The notes beneath the pieces were generated by a model. The model searched no databases and was not told the origin of the DNA. It was given only the letters and a program-made list of their open reading frames with translations. From Pokkaliibacter plantistimulans (GTDB lineage Bacteria; Pseudomonadota; Gammaproteobacteria; Pseudomonadales; Balneatricaceae): DNA of 40,678 nt. The stretch covers positions 1 to 40,678 of the forward strand of contig NZ_LAPT01000037.1 of NCBI RefSeq assembly GCF_003194385.1, written 5' to 3'. Both the position numbers and the translations under genes were made by a program. This document shows positions 26,783 to 36,802 of the stretch, in pieces. Position 1 is the stretch's first letter. Each line of letters opens with the position of its first letter.

Positions 26783-28375
26783 ATGCGTAACAACCAGCCA
26801 GTCACTGGCCGTCAGCTGGAGCTGCCGGCCAACGCCAATATCCTGTCGACTACCGACAGTCAGAGCCGTATCACCTACGTCAATCAGGACTTCATCGCCA
26901 TTAGTGGTTTCACTGAGGAGGAGCTGCTGGGGCAGCCGCACAATATGGTGCGTCACCCGGACATGCCCCCGGCGGCCTTCAGGCATATGTGGGCGACGCT
27001 GCAGGCAGGCAATTCGTGGATGGGGCTGGTCAAGAACCGCTGTAAGAACGGCGACCACTACTGGGTCAGTGCCTATGTCACACCTATCACCCGTGACGGC
27101 AAGATCACCGAGTATCAGTCGGTGCGGACCCGACCCAGCAACCATCAGGTCGATCAGGCCGAAGCCCTGTATGCCCGGCTGCGTGCCGGGCATACACCGC
27201 TGGTCTGGCGGTTGCCCAGGCTTGGGGTCGCAACACGTCTCTGTCTGCTGATCTGGGTGCTGTTACTGGCAGCGGCCGGTGCCGCGGTCGGCTGGCTGCA
27301 TACGGCGCTGCCCGGCAGTCTGGCACTGGCCGTGACGCTGGCGCTGCTGGTGAGCGGCGTCGTGCTGTGGCAGCTGGCACCACTGACCACCCTGCTGCAG
27401 CGTGCCCGCAAGGTGGCTGACAACCCGCTGAGCCAGCTGCTCTACACTGGCCGCGCCGATGAATGGGGCAGCATCGAGTTTGCCATGCGCATGTTGCAGG
27501 CCGAGACCGGTGGCGTGATCGGTCGCATTGGTGATGCCGCGCAGCGGCTGGGGGGCTGCACCGACAGTCTGGTGGAGCAGATTGATCACTGCAAAACCGT
27601 GACTCTAAGCCAGCAGGGCGAAGCGGATCAGGTCGCCACTGCCGTCACGGAGATGTCAGTCAGCATTCAGCAGGTGGCAGGCAATGCCCAGAGCGCTTCG
27701 GTGGCGGCCAGTCAGATTGATGTGGATACCCGCCGTGGCCAGCAACTGGTCAGTACCACCAGCGAAGCCATCGGCTCGCTGTGTGGCGAGATTGCACGGG
27801 CCGCCGGTGTGGTGCAGGAACTGGATAGCCATAGCCAGCAGATCTCCAGAGTGCTGGAAGTGATCCGTGGCATTGCTGAGCAGACCAATCTGCTGGCGCT
27901 GAATGCTGCTATTGAAGCCGCGCGGGCCGGTGAGCATGGCCGTGGTTTCTCGGTGGTAGCCGATGAAGTGCGTGCCCTGGCCTACCGTACCCAGCAATCG
28001 ACCGAAGAAATTCAGCAGATGATCGGCTCACTGCAGCAGGGGGCACAGCAGGCAGTGCTGGCCATGAGTCGCAGTGGTGAGCAGGCCAGTGCGTCCGTCA
28101 GCATGGCGCAGGAAGCAGCGGCGGCGTTGTCGAGTATCGGGCAGGGCATGAGCGAGATTTCCGCCATGAATCTGCAGATCGCCACCGCTGTCGAGCAGCA
28201 GGGCATTGTCAGTGAGGATATTAACCGCAGCATTCTGAACATGCGTGCCGCGGCCGACAGTAATGTCAGCAGCAGCGAGAGTAATCGCTGCAATGCCAAC
28301 TATGTGGCTGGGCTGAGCAGTGCGCTGCATCAGCTGGCCCAGCAGTTCTGGCTGAAGTCCAGCCAGCACGGTTAG
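26783..28375 (+). CDS. second Aer-type chemotaxis receptor (PAS-MCP)
   Basis: This 530-residue receptor is a paralogue of the one at 16537-18096. Its PAS domain retains Arg57, His58, Asp60, Trp70 and Asn85 in [11 protein letters not shown] and [10 protein letters not shown], so flavin binding and redox/oxygen taxis are likely. Two hydrophobic segments lie at about 152-172 ([20 protein letters not shown]) and 178-195, then the MCP hairpin [34 protein letters not shown]. It has no C-terminal pentapeptide. The ATG at 26783 follows a GGGG-rich but weak ribosome site. It is 230 bases downstream of xylR and monocistronic, ending at a strong terminator. Confidence 0.95.
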   Translation: MRNNQPVTGRQLELPANANILSTTDSQSRITYVNQDFIAISGFTEEELLGQPHNMVRHPDMPPAAFRHMWATLQAGNSWMGLVKNRCKNGDHYWVSAYVTPITRDGKITEYQSVRTRPSNHQVDQAEALYARLRAGHTPLVWRLPRLGVATRLCLLIWVLLLAAAGAAVGWLHTALPGSLALAVTLALLVSGVVLWQLAPLTTLLQRARKVADNPLSQLLYTGRADEWGSIEFAMRMLQAETGGVIGRIGDAAQRLGGCTDSLVEQIDHCKTVTLSQQGEADQVATAVTEMSVSIQQVAGNAQSASVAASQIDVDTRRGQQLVSTTSEAIGSLCGEIARAAGVVQELDSHSQQISRVLEVIRGIAEQTNLLALNAAIEAARAGEHGRGFSVVADEVRALAYRTQQSTEEIQQMIGSLQQGAQQAVLAMSRSGEQASASVSMAQEAAAALSSIGQGMSEISAMNLQIATAVEQQGIVSEDINRSILNMRAAADSNVSSSESNRCNANYVAGLSSALHQLAQQFWLKSSQHG

Positions 28376-28400
28376 TAAGGCTTTTCAGTAGGATGTGTGA

Positions 28401-28442
28401 CCACTGCATCGCACCTTCCCCGCACGATGCAGTGGCTTTTTC
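28401..28442 (+). terminator. Rho-independent terminator after the second receptor
   Basis: CCACTGCATCG and CGATGCAGTGG form an 11-bp perfect stem with a 13-base loop, followed by CTTTTTC. It ends two bases from the stop of the convergent c-di-GMP gene. Confidence 0.88.
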
Positions 28443-28443
28443 A

Positions 28444-31400
28444 CTACAGGTCGGGGCTGACTGCTACCGGCTGATAGTTGTCCAGCCACTGGGTCAGGCT
28501 TAGCAGCGGCATCGGCCGTGCCAGTCCGAATCCCTGAATCTGATCACAGCCCAGATGGCGCAGAATGCGTGCCTGTTCGTTGACTTCCACCCCTTCGGCC
28601 ACAATGGACAGCTCCATGGCATGGCCCATCTGCACGATGGCGCGGACAATCTTGCGGCTGTCGGCCTGCTCGTGCACATCGGTAATAAAACCACGGTCAA
28701 TCTTCAGGGTGGAGACCGGCAGCTGTTTGAGGTAACTGAGGCTGGAGTAACCGGTGCCAAAGTCATCCAGCGCGATACTGACCCCTTTCAGTTGCAATGC
28801 CTGCAGGGCGGCAATGTTTTCCATGGGCTGGCGCATCATGACCGACTCGGTGATCTCGATCTCCAGCCGCCCCTGTGCGTGCGGATAGCGCTGCAGCAGC
28901 CGGTCGATATAGCCGACGAACTCTTCATCCTGCAGCTGTCGGCTGGAGACGTTGACCGCCACGGTCAGCGCGCCGTGCTGTTCGGCACCGATCTTGGCCA
29001 GATCCTGACAGGCCTGTTCCAGCGCCCAGTAACCCACCTGTACGATCAGACCGCTGTCTTCCAGCAAGGGTATAAAGTCGGCGGGCGACACCAGTCCGCG
29101 TTCCGGGTGCTGCCAGCGCAACAGCGCTTCTACACCACTGATCTCACCGTTTTCCAGCACCTGCTTGGGCTGATAGAACAGGGTGAACTCGCGCAGACGC
29201 AGGGCCCGGCGCAGCTCGCCCTGTAAGCGGATACTGGCCAGCAGCTGGGCCTTGTTGTCCAGCGCCGATTCATAACGGAACAGACGGCCGTTGCCCTGTT
29301 CCTTGGCCAGCTGCATGGCCAGATCGACATTGCTGAGCAGCTGGGTGGAACTGCTGCCGTCATCAGGGAAGTACACCACGCCCAGACTGGCCGTGATGAA
29401 CACCTCGTTGCCGTCGATGGTGCAGGGGGTGCTGACATAGTTGAGCAGGGTGCTGGCATAGAGGCTGAGATCGTTGCCGACCTGTTCCGGGCGCAGGATA
29501 AAGGCGAACTCATCGCCCCCCAGTCGCGCCAGTGGCGCATCCTTGCCCAGGGTCAGCTGCAGCCGCTGGGCCAGCTGATACAGCAGCTGATCACCGCATT
29601 CGTGGCCGAGGCTGTCGTTAATTTTCTTGAACCGGTCGAGGCCGAGCTGGAACAGGTAGAAAGGCTGTTGCTGCTGGCTGACATACTGCTGCAACTGGCT
29701 GTGGAAGCTGGTGCGGTTACTGAGGCCGGTCAGATGGTCGAAGTACGACAGTTTGCGCACACTTTCCTGCTGGCGCCGGCTTTCGGTGATGTCCTCGATC
29801 ACGGCGACGACCTGCAGGCCGCTGCTGTGCTCTTCCAGCGGTGCGGCATCCTGACCTCTGTCCTTTTCCACCAGATAATGGCGGGCATGCAGCCAGCGCA
29901 CTTCCTGTTCGGCCGTCAGCAGGCGGTACTCCAGTACCACTTCCTGCGGGTTGTCGCCCTGTGCCTGACCGCTGAACAGCTGCTGTAGCTGCTGCATCAC
30001 GTAGGCTTTGTCCTGCGGATGCAGCCATTGGTTCCAGACCTTGGTATGGGCTTCCGGATGATGCTGGTGGATGCCCATCAGTTGCTGGAAGGCCGGGCTG
30101 TAGTAGTCGAAACGCTGGCTGTCGACATCGAAAATCCAGAATGCGCGGGCGACTTTCTCCACCACCTGACGGAAGCGCCATTCACTTTTCTGATGGGCGT
30201 CGAGAATGGTCTGCAGCTCGGTAAAGTCTTCCAGCGCCAGCAGCAGGTAACGCTCCTGCTGCCATGTCAGCGCTGTGACCTTGGCCCAGTGCCAGTAGCT
30301 GTTGCCGTTGAGCTGTGACTGCTGCTTGTGCAGGTAATAAGGGATACGCCCCGACATGACGGCACGCATACCGGCGGCCAGATCACGTGTTGCTTTGTCA
30401 CCTTCGTTACCCGCCTGTTCGCAAAGGGTGAGGAGATTGAGCCCCTGCCAGTGGCTGGTGGTGGGGAAGAGCAGGGAGGTTTCGTCCCAGCGGTTGTTGG
30501 TGAGGACCACATTGCCGCGGCAGTCGAGCAGGCAGAGCTGTTCATCCAGCACCTCCAGAATCTGCTGTGCCAGCTGAGAGGGAGGCTGCGGAGTGACCGC
30601 TGTAGGGGTGGCACAGTGCAATGTGCCTTCGACACAGCGCTGGTTGGTGCTTTTGTTGCTCCAGCCGCGCAGGATAATGACGACGTCTTCGCCCTGCTGG
30701 CGTTGCAGGCGGAAGCGGCAGTCAAACTGCCCTGTCTGGCCGTTAAGCGCATCGCGCAGGGTGCTGAGCAGCGGCAGGCGGTCGGCTTCGGCGACCGCTG
30801 CCAGCATCTGCTTGACGTCGCCCTGCTGCTGGCGACAACCAAGCAGCTGGACGGCATGGGCCGACAGGGTAAGCAGGCCCTGAGCATCCAGCTGCCAGGT
30901 CCCGGCCCGACAGGCCTGTTCCAGCCGTGACAGACGCTGCTCGCTGCACTGCAGTTGCTGCTGCAGGGCCTGGCTGTCATTCCATGGCAGCAGATACAGG
31001 CGGCGGTGTGGGCCGTCGGTACAGAGACGCAGCTGCAGTCTGGCCTGCTGGCTGTTCAGCTGCAGCTGGCAATTGCCCTGCCCCTGCTGCAGGCAATGCA
31101 GCAGGGTACTGTACTCCGGATGAGCAAGCAGATCGGGCAGCAGCTGCCACAGACTGTATTGCGTCAGTGCTGCAGGCTGAGCGAACAGGGCATTGGCCGC
31201 CGCATTGCTGCGTACCACCGTGCCGTCAGCGCCAAGTAGCAGAATGCCTTCCTGCAATTCGTCAAATGCCAGGCAGGGCGGGTTGTCCAGATGATCACAG
31301 GCCAGTGGCGCCAGTTTGTCGGTGACCACCAGATACCAGTGACGGTGGCTGAAGCGGAGGCGCATGATCCAGCCATGCCACTGTTGCATCACACCCTGTG

Positions 31401-32037
31401 CATCGCTGCGCTGAGCCTGGATACGGGTCGGCGTCGGGCCGGCCTGCTGCAGATACTGCTGAATAGTAGCCTGCCAGCTGTCTGGCCAGAATGACCACCA
31501 GGGGCGCCCCAGTACCTCCTGTTGATGACTGGCGCCCAGCCGTTGCAGACTGACGGTGTCGACAAAATGCAGCCGTCCTTCTTCATCCAGTAGTTTGACG
31601 TCACCGCGATGGGACTGCATCAGTGTCTGCAGCAGGGGCTGGCCATGGTTGCGCCAGTCATCAAGCTGGCTGGCCATATAGCGTTGCTGCAGCAGCCCGT
31701 GCAGATAGCGGCTGACGCCTAGCAGAATGGTCAGCATTACGGTCGCGTTGAACGCCTCAATACTGGTCTGCGGCAGCAGCACGCTGACCAGCAATAACGT
31801 CAGGGCCAGCACAAACCAGCGGCGTGGCAGCAGCGGTGACATTACAATAAGGCTGGCTGAAAACAGGCGCGTTACCGGCGGCAGCGGGCTGTGCAGCAGG
31901 TACAGCAGGAGCATGCCGACGGCGACCAGAGCGATATTCAGGCTGAGAAGGACGCGGGATTGGCTGGCCGGTTGCTGTTGTGTCAGTTGATGCTCTATGC
32001 AGGCCTGCAGAGAGGGGAAGTTGTCAGTGGTGTGCAA
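28444..32037 (-). CDS. membrane-bound multi-PAS GGDEF-EAL protein
   Basis: This 1197-residue c-di-GMP enzyme is the largest gene here. Four hydrophobic helices (about 28-118) anchor it; about five PAS-like domains follow (roughly 131-245, 255-350, 370-470, 490-610, 625-755). The GGDEF domain is intact (GGDEF 840-844), but the I-site position reads GKDA, not RxxD. The EAL domain has EAL at 970-972 plus EITESVMM, DDFGTGYSSLSYLK and KIDRGFI, so it may be bifunctional or mainly a phosphodiesterase. The start is a TTG at 32037 with GGAG five bases upstream; no ATG gives the full membrane domain. It is divergent from the histidine kinase gene. Confidence 0.92.
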   Translation of the reverse strand: MHTTDNFPSLQACIEHQLTQQQPASQSRVLLSLNIALVAVGMLLLYLLHSPLPPVTRLFSASLIVMSPLLPRRWFVLALTLLLVSVLLPQTSIEAFNATVMLTILLGVSRYLHGLLQQRYMASQLDDWRNHGQPLLQTLMQSHRGDVKLLDEEGRLHFVDTVSLQRLGASHQQEVLGRPWWSFWPDSWQATIQQYLQQAGPTPTRIQAQRSDAQGVMQQWHGWIMRLRFSHRHWYLVVTDKLAPLACDHLDNPPCLAFDELQEGILLLGADGTVVRSNAAANALFAQPAALTQYSLWQLLPDLLAHPEYSTLLHCLQQGQGNCQLQLNSQQARLQLRLCTDGPHRRLYLLPWNDSQALQQQLQCSEQRLSRLEQACRAGTWQLDAQGLLTLSAHAVQLLGCRQQQGDVKQMLAAVAEADRLPLLSTLRDALNGQTGQFDCRFRLQRQQGEDVVIILRGWSNKSTNQRCVEGTLHCATPTAVTPQPPSQLAQQILEVLDEQLCLLDCRGNVVLTNNRWDETSLLFPTTSHWQGLNLLTLCEQAGNEGDKATRDLAAGMRAVMSGRIPYYLHKQQSQLNGNSYWHWAKVTALTWQQERYLLLALEDFTELQTILDAHQKSEWRFRQVVEKVARAFWIFDVDSQRFDYYSPAFQQLMGIHQHHPEAHTKVWNQWLHPQDKAYVMQQLQQLFSGQAQGDNPQEVVLEYRLLTAEQEVRWLHARHYLVEKDRGQDAAPLEEHSSGLQVVAVIEDITESRRQQESVRKLSYFDHLTGLSNRTSFHSQLQQYVSQQQQPFYLFQLGLDRFKKINDSLGHECGDQLLYQLAQRLQLTLGKDAPLARLGGDEFAFILRPEQVGNDLSLYASTLLNYVSTPCTIDGNEVFITASLGVVYFPDDGSSSTQLLSNVDLAMQLAKEQGNGRLFRYESALDNKAQLLASIRLQGELRRALRLREFTLFYQPKQVLENGEISGVEALLRWQHPERGLVSPADFIPLLEDSGLIVQVGYWALEQACQDLAKIGAEQHGALTVAVNVSSRQLQDEEFVGYIDRLLQRYPHAQGRLEIEITESVMMRQPMENIAALQALQLKGVSIALDDFGTGYSSLSYLKQLPVSTLKIDRGFITDVHEQADSRKIVRAIVQMGHAMELSIVAEGVEVNEQARILRHLGCDQIQGFGLARPMPLLSLTQWLDNYQPVAVSPDL

Positions 32038-32129
32038 GGTAGCTCCAACCGGTCGCGCCGCCCAAAAAATAACTCCGTATGATGACGATAAACAAGGTGC
32101 TACACGATAAGCGATTGCCCCGTAAGGAT

Positions 32130-32144
32130 TAAGGAAATTCCTTA
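32130..32144. promoter_or_regulatory. palindrome overlapping a possible -10 box before the NarX-like kinase
   Basis: TAAGGAA-A-TTCCTTA is a perfect palindrome around a single central base. A further TAAGGA direct copy lies at 32123-32128, and TATAAA (32143-32148) overlaps the right arm. It sits about 180 bases upstream of the kinase start. Likely an operator; the binding protein is unknown. Confidence 0.4.
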
Positions 32145-32321
32145 TAAAGCGTCAGCGTTACGCGGATAGTTTTGTCGTGACGAATCTATATGTTTATGGG
32201 CTGTTTGCCTGCAGAAACAGGACAGGCGAGTACTGGAAGGGAGGCTGCTCAGGACATCGGTCACAGGATGTCATTCCCCAGGTTGCCCTTTTCGTGTTGG
32301 GGGCGCAAAAACGAGGCTTCC

Positions 32322-33962
32322 ATGCCCTACCGAGAACCATCAGATAAGCTAGAAATGCTGCTGCAGCGTCAGTTGCATTATGTGCGACGCAGTCGTTGCG
32401 GGGTGCGCTGGCTGCCCTGGCTTGGCGGTGGGCTGCTGATCCTGCTGTTACTGGTACAGGAATGGCTGCTGCCGGATGCCCTGTCGACCGCACAGCACAG
32501 CTTGTTTGTGGTGCTGGCCGGGCTGACCCTGACTGCGCTGCTGTATCTGGGGATGACGCGGCTGGCCCAGTGTCTGGACAAGATCCTGCAGGGGCAGCGT
32601 GAGCTGCTGCAGCTGTTCTATAGCCATCCACTGCCTATGTGGCTGCAGCAGCAGGAGCGGCTACTGGCCGTCAATAAGGCGGCGTTGACCTTGTATGAAG
32701 TAGACGTAGATCAGTTTGCCTGCCTGTCCGGGCAACAACTGCTGGGCGAGCGCCTGACAGGTGACGAGAACCAGCCCGATAGCCTGCGGGTGCTGGCGCT
32801 GGCCCGGCGCGATGTGCCCATCCGCCTGTGGGAAGTGCCATTGCAACTGCAGGAAACGCCCAGTACTCTGCGCATCGTGCAGGATATGACCGCCTTTCAG
32901 CAGGCACGGGAAGCCATTCAGGAGCGCGAGCGGCGCTACCGGCAACTGATTGACTACCTGCCTGATGGGGTGCTGATCCAGCAGCATGATTACATTCTGT
33001 TTGCCAATCCTGCTGCACAGCAGATTCTCTGTGGTCGCAGTAGCGCAACGGTGATGGGCCTGCCACTGTGGACCTTTATCCGTGAGCAGTCCGTGCCGGT
33101 GGAGCAGGTACTGCCCAATGACGGCTGCTATATGGAACGCCGGTTGCGGCGACTGGACGGCACTGAGTTTGATGCCGAGATCGCCAGTACACCGACGCTG
33201 GTGGACGGCAAACCCGCCATTCAGATGATTGTCCGTGATATCAGCGAGGCCAAGGCGCTCCGTACCCGGCTGACGGATGCCAATCACCGGCTCAAGTATC
33301 TGTCCGGCAAAATGCTGGAAATTCAGGAGCAGGAACGCAAGGCCATGTCGCGTGAGCTGCATGACGAAGTGGGGCAGAACCTGACGGCCCTGAAGATCCA
33401 CTTACAGATGGCCTCTCGCCGTCAGGACAAGCCGGTCGACTGGCCGCAGCTGGTAGATATTGCCGACCGCTGTGTGCAGCAGATCCGCGACATGTCACTG
33501 ATGCTGCGCCCCCCGCAGCTGGATACGCTGGGCTTGCAGGCTGCCCTGCAGTGGCACATGGACCGCCTGCGCGGCCAGTTACCTGAGCGCTCCAGTCTGT
33601 ATGTGGCTGCCACGCTGCTGGGGCTGTCGGATCACATTCAGGTGGCCCTGTTCCGCATCGTGCAGGAGGCATTAAATAACATCATCAAGCATGCACAGGC
33701 CCAGGTGGTGGAGGTGCGCCTGCAACACCGGGGCAATCATATTTCTCTTGATATTGAAGACGATGGCAGAGGTTTTGATATTAACGCGAACAACAATTCC
33801 AACCTCCAGGGCCACGCCAGCCCTCACCACCAGGCCGGACTGGGCCTGATCAGCATGTCCGAACGAGCGGCTTTGCTGGGCGGCGAACTGCAAATTGTCA
33901 CCAGCCCCGGGCTGGGTACCCGTCTGCACGTCACTCTCCCCATGCATAAGGGGGCAGTATGA
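32322..33962 (+). CDS. NarX/DegS-like membrane histidine kinase with PAS domains
   Basis: The 546-residue sensor kinase has two membrane helices (about 31-49 and 60-79), separated by only about ten residues, so there is little periplasmic domain. Two PAS-like domains follow (about 92-190 and 200-310). The HisKA_3 dimerisation region has RELHDEVGQNLTALK with phospho-acceptor His347; the HATPase part has ALNNIIKHA, DDGRGF (480-485) and GLGLISMSERA (506-516). Kinases of this class partner NarL/LuxR-type regulators, as encoded next. The ATG at 32322 has a GAGG site; in-frame ATGs at 32190 and 32268 are alternatives. Its stop overlaps the next start (ATGA). The signal is probably cytoplasmic or membrane-borne. 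Confidence 0.92.
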   Translation: MPYREPSDKLEMLLQRQLHYVRRSRCGVRWLPWLGGGLLILLLLVQEWLLPDALSTAQHSLFVVLAGLTLTALLYLGMTRLAQCLDKILQGQRELLQLFYSHPLPMWLQQQERLLAVNKAALTLYEVDVDQFACLSGQQLLGERLTGDENQPDSLRVLALARRDVPIRLWEVPLQLQETPSTLRIVQDMTAFQQAREAIQERERRYRQLIDYLPDGVLIQQHDYILFANPAAQQILCGRSSATVMGLPLWTFIREQSVPVEQVLPNDGCYMERRLRRLDGTEFDAEIASTPTLVDGKPAIQMIVRDISEAKALRTRLTDANHRLKYLSGKMLEIQEQERKAMSRELHDEVGQNLTALKIHLQMASRRQDKPVDWPQLVDIADRCVQQIRDMSLMLRPPQLDTLGLQAALQWHMDRLRGQLPERSSLYVAATLLGLSDHIQVALFRIVQEALNNIIKHAQAQVVEVRLQHRGNHISLDIEDDGRGFDINANNNSNLQGHASPHHQAGLGLISMSERAALLGGELQIVTSPGLGTRLHVTLPMHKGAV

Positions 33963-34612
33963 GTAGTGGCGATTATTCCATCGTGCTGATTGATGACCAT
34001 GCGCTGGTCAGGGCGGGCATCCGGGTACTGATCGAAGAATTACCGGGTTTTACTGTCAGGGCCGAGGGCAGCTCGGTGGCCGAAGCTCGCCAGCTACTGG
34101 CGTTGCACCAGCCCGACATTCTGCTGCTGGATCTGGCATTAAAGGACGGTAGTGGGCTGGATGTCCTGAAGTCGCTGGAAAGTGAGCGCATTATCGGCAG
34201 GCCCTGGGTCATCATTCTGTCCATGTATACCTCGCGGGACTTTGTCGTCGGTGCCATTCGTGCCGGTGCCCGCGGTTATCTGCCCAAAGAGGCGGCCAGT
34301 GTCGAGCTGGAGCTGGCGCTGCAGAAGGTGGTCAACGGTGATCTCTACCTGAGTGCAGGGGTAACGGAAGAGGTGCTGCAACCCCTATATGGCAATGGTA
34401 GTGAGACCATTCCGCCGTCACTGACGCCGCGCCAGCAGGAAATCCTGATCTTTATCGCACAGGGACTGAGTACCAAGGAAATCGCCTGGAGGCTGGGGAT
34501 CAGCCCCAAGACGGTCGAGGCGCATCGTCTGCAGATGATGGAGCGGCTGAATATCAAGGACATCCCTAATCTGGTGATCTATGCCATCCGTCAGGGGCTG
34601 GTCAGTATCTGA
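33959..34612 (+). CDS. NarL/FixJ-family response regulator
   Basis: The 217-residue regulator is the partner of the preceding kinase, whose stop it overlaps by four bases. The receiver domain has the acidic pair Asp12-Asp13, phospho-acceptor Asp58 in LLLDLALKDG and Lys110 in GYLPKEA. The C-terminal LuxR-type HTH reads LTPRQQEILIFIAQGLSTKEIAWRLGI then SPKTVEAHRLQMMERL. It should bind DNA as a phosphorylated dimer. Targets are unknown; the convergent lldP gene or the divergent GGDEF-EAL gene are possible but unproven. Confidence 0.94.
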   Translation: MSSGDYSIVLIDDHALVRAGIRVLIEELPGFTVRAEGSSVAEARQLLALHQPDILLLDLALKDGSGLDVLKSLESERIIGRPWVIILSMYTSRDFVVGAIRAGARGYLPKEAASVELELALQKVVNGDLYLSAGVTEEVLQPLYGNGSETIPPSLTPRQQEILIFIAQGLSTKEIAWRLGISPKTVEAHRLQMMERLNIKDIPNLVIYAIRQGLVSI

Positions 34613-34730
34613 TCATTGACTGGCCGTGTGCACGATTTTGCGAACCGGTTCTGGCAGCGCACTTTCTATCTAAAGAAACTGAGATCGCTGCAAAGAGTGC
34701 GCTGAGTCGCGTTGCCGAATGACCGGACAC

Positions 34731-34775
34731 AAAAGCAAAGCCCCGCGGTGCCATGCACCGCGGGGCTTTGCGTTA
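34731..34775. terminator. bidirectional terminator between response regulator and lldP
   Basis: GCAAAGCCCCGCGGTG pairs perfectly with CACCGCGGGGCTTTGC (16 bp, 17 with one loop pair). On minus it is followed by TTTTGTG, so it best serves lldP; the plus side reads GTTATT. Confidence 0.9.
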
Positions 34776-34802
34776 TTCAGGAACAGCGTCTGCGCTGGGC
34801 TC

Positions 34803-36479
34803 CTAGAGCATCAGCATGCCCAGCAGACCGGTAGCAATCAGGTAGTACAGGGTCGGCAGGATGGTACGACGCAGAGTCTGTCCTTCCTGACCGAGCAGAC
34901 CGACCGTGGCCGAAGCGGCGACCACGTTGTGGATGGCGATCATATTCCCGGCCGCCGCGCCCACCGCCTGCATGGCAACCATCACCACCGCAGACAAGCT
35001 GAGTGACTCGGCCACACCGTACTGGAACTGCGACAGCATCATGTTGGATACGGTGTTACTGCCGGCGATAAAGGCACCGAGTGCGCCGATCCAGGCATCA
35101 AAGAAGGGATAGATATTACCCACCGAGTCGGCCACATAGTGGGCCAGCGCAATGGGCATACTGGCCAGCTGCATGCCGTTGACGCCGGAGTTGATCATGA
35201 TACGCACCATCGGAATGGTGAAGACCAGTACAAAACCCGCTCCCAGCAATACACGGCTGGCTTCACGGGTGGCGCGGGCCAGTGCGGCGCTCTGCATCCG
35301 ATGCAGGAAGAAGGTGATGGCGACGACAATCACCATCAGTCCGCCGGGCAGATAAAGTGGCTCGATACTGGCGCTGATGCCCTGCTGGTCAAGAATGTTT
35401 TTCCAGCCAAAACTCAGGCTTTTGGTCAGTGCTCCGAGTTCCAGAGCAGGAATACGGGTCAGCACCAGCAGCAGCGCCACCAGCAGGTAGGGCGTCCAGG
35501 CACGTAACAGGCTCATGCCCGCCAGATGACTGTCATCATGGTGTCCGTTGCCATTGCCGTTGCTCAGTTTGCTGCTCCAGTCTGCCAGCCATTCGCTGCG
35601 TGGCGGGAAGTCCCATGTCGTTTTGGGTTGCAGGAAGCCGCGTTTGGCGGCGGGTACAACGATGGCCATACCGACCAGGGCTCCGATAATGCTGGGGAAT
35701 TCAGGGCCAAGAAACAGCCCGGTCAGCATGTAGGGCACGGTGAAGGACAGTCCGGCAAACAGGGCGAATGGCAGGATTTCCAGCCCTTCTTTCCAGCTGC
35801 GGTTGGCACCGAAGAAACGGGTCATCATCACCACCATCAACAGCGGCATCAGGGTGCCGACCACGCCATGGAGGATAGCCACATGGTCAGTGATCTGTTG
35901 CAGGAACTGCGCCCAGCTGCTGCCATCCGCCAGCAACTGCTGCTCGATGCTGTCGTTCTTCAGGCCCGCGGTGACGCCAATGACGATCGGGGTACCGACC
36001 GCACCAAAGGAAACCGGCGTACTCTGGATCATCATGCCGATCATGACTGCTGCCAGTGCGGGGAAGCCCAGCGCTACCAGCAAGGGAGCGGCGATGGCTG
36101 CAGGTGTACCGAAACCACTGGCTCCTTCGATAAAGCAGCCAAACAGCCAGGCGATGATGATGGCCTGTACCCGGCGGTCAGGGCTGACATCAGCAAAGCC
36201 GGAGCGAATGGTACGGATGGCGCCGGAGTACTGCAGCGCTTTCAGCAGCAGAATGGCGCCAAAGATGATCCACAGAACCGAGGCCGTCACGACCAGACCC
36301 TGCAGGCTGGAGGCCGCAATACGCAGGGGAGTCATGTCCCAGCCCAGCCAGGCGATGGCAGCCGTTAGCAAAAAAACGAGAGGCATAGCGCGTCGTGCTG
36401 GCCAGTTCAGGCCCACCAGCAGAAAGCCTGCAGTGGCGATGGGCAACACCGCCAAGAGTGCTTGGATGGATGGTTGCAT
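34803..36479 (-). CDS. lldP: L-lactate permease
   Basis: The 558-residue membrane transporter, with a dozen or more hydrophobic segments, belongs to the LctP/LldP family that imports L-lactate (also D-lactate and glycolate) with protons. Family segments include [62 protein letters not shown] and the late [16 protein letters not shown] followed by [18 protein letters not shown]. The ATG at 36479 follows AGGAAAAG; an upstream in-frame codon at 36554 is unsupported. It stands alone: no lactate dehydrogenase (lldD, lldEFG) or lldR is adjacent. Two LldR/PdhR-like sites lie upstream. It ends at a strong terminator. Confidence 0.95.
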   Translation of the reverse strand: MQPSIQALLAVLPIATAGFLLVGLNWPARRAMPLVFLLTAAIAWLGWDMTPLRIAASSLQGLVVTASVLWIIFGAILLLKALQYSGAIRTIRSGFADVSPDRRVQAIIIAWLFGCFIEGASGFGTPAAIAAPLLVALGFPALAAVMIGMMIQSTPVSFGAVGTPIVIGVTAGLKNDSIEQQLLADGSSWAQFLQQITDHVAILHGVVGTLMPLLMVVMMTRFFGANRSWKEGLEILPFALFAGLSFTVPYMLTGLFLGPEFPSIIGALVGMAIVVPAAKRGFLQPKTTWDFPPRSEWLADWSSKLSNGNGNGHHDDSHLAGMSLLRAWTPYLLVALLLVLTRIPALELGALTKSLSFGWKNILDQQGISASIEPLYLPGGLMVIVVAITFFLHRMQSAALARATREASRVLLGAGFVLVFTIPMVRIMINSGVNGMQLASMPIALAHYVADSVGNIYPFFDAWIGALGAFIAGSNTVSNMMLSQFQYGVAESLSLSAVVMVAMQAVGAAAGNMIAIHNVVAASATVGLLGQEGQTLRRTILPTLYYLIATGLLGMLML

Positions 36480-36739
36480 AGTCTTTTCCTGTTGTGCCTG
36501 GTAAGGCTGCCGTTGCATCACGGAGCAACGTTGTCGGCAACGAAAGGCAGTCATTGCGCCAGGCGGTTTATTTTTATTGAACTGTCAAAAGTGTGCAGAC
36601 CTATGACAGGGAGTATCCACGACGAGCCTCTGCGGCAGTGACGGCTGGAAAGCCACTCCGGCCTCAATGGTTCGCGTATGAGCAGCACCATACGCAAAGT
36701 CAAACTGCTTGTTAAATAGACAAAGGTTGAATTTTGTAA
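36480..36739 (-). other. long lldP leader region with an inverted repeat
   Basis: About 260 bases lie between the lldP start and the first operator. They contain GCGTATG-N8-CATACGC (36674-36695), a 7-bp perfect inverted repeat that could be an operator or RNA hairpin. A TTGACT on minus lies just upstream of that repeat, but a good -10 is lacking. A 68-residue minus ORF here (36585-36791) has no ribosome site and is not called. Confidence 0.45.
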
Positions 36740-36754
36740 AATGGTAAGACCAAT
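36740..36754. promoter_or_regulatory. LldR/PdhR-like operator, proximal
   Basis: AATGGT-AAG-ACCAAT differs at one base from the GntR-family pattern ATTGGT-N3-ACCAAT known for LldR and PdhR. Its centre is 63 bases from that of the second site, about six helical turns. Confidence 0.6.
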
Positions 36755-36802
36755 AAATGGCGTTTTTAGGCTTTTTATAGATAAGAATCACTATTTTAAA
36801 TT

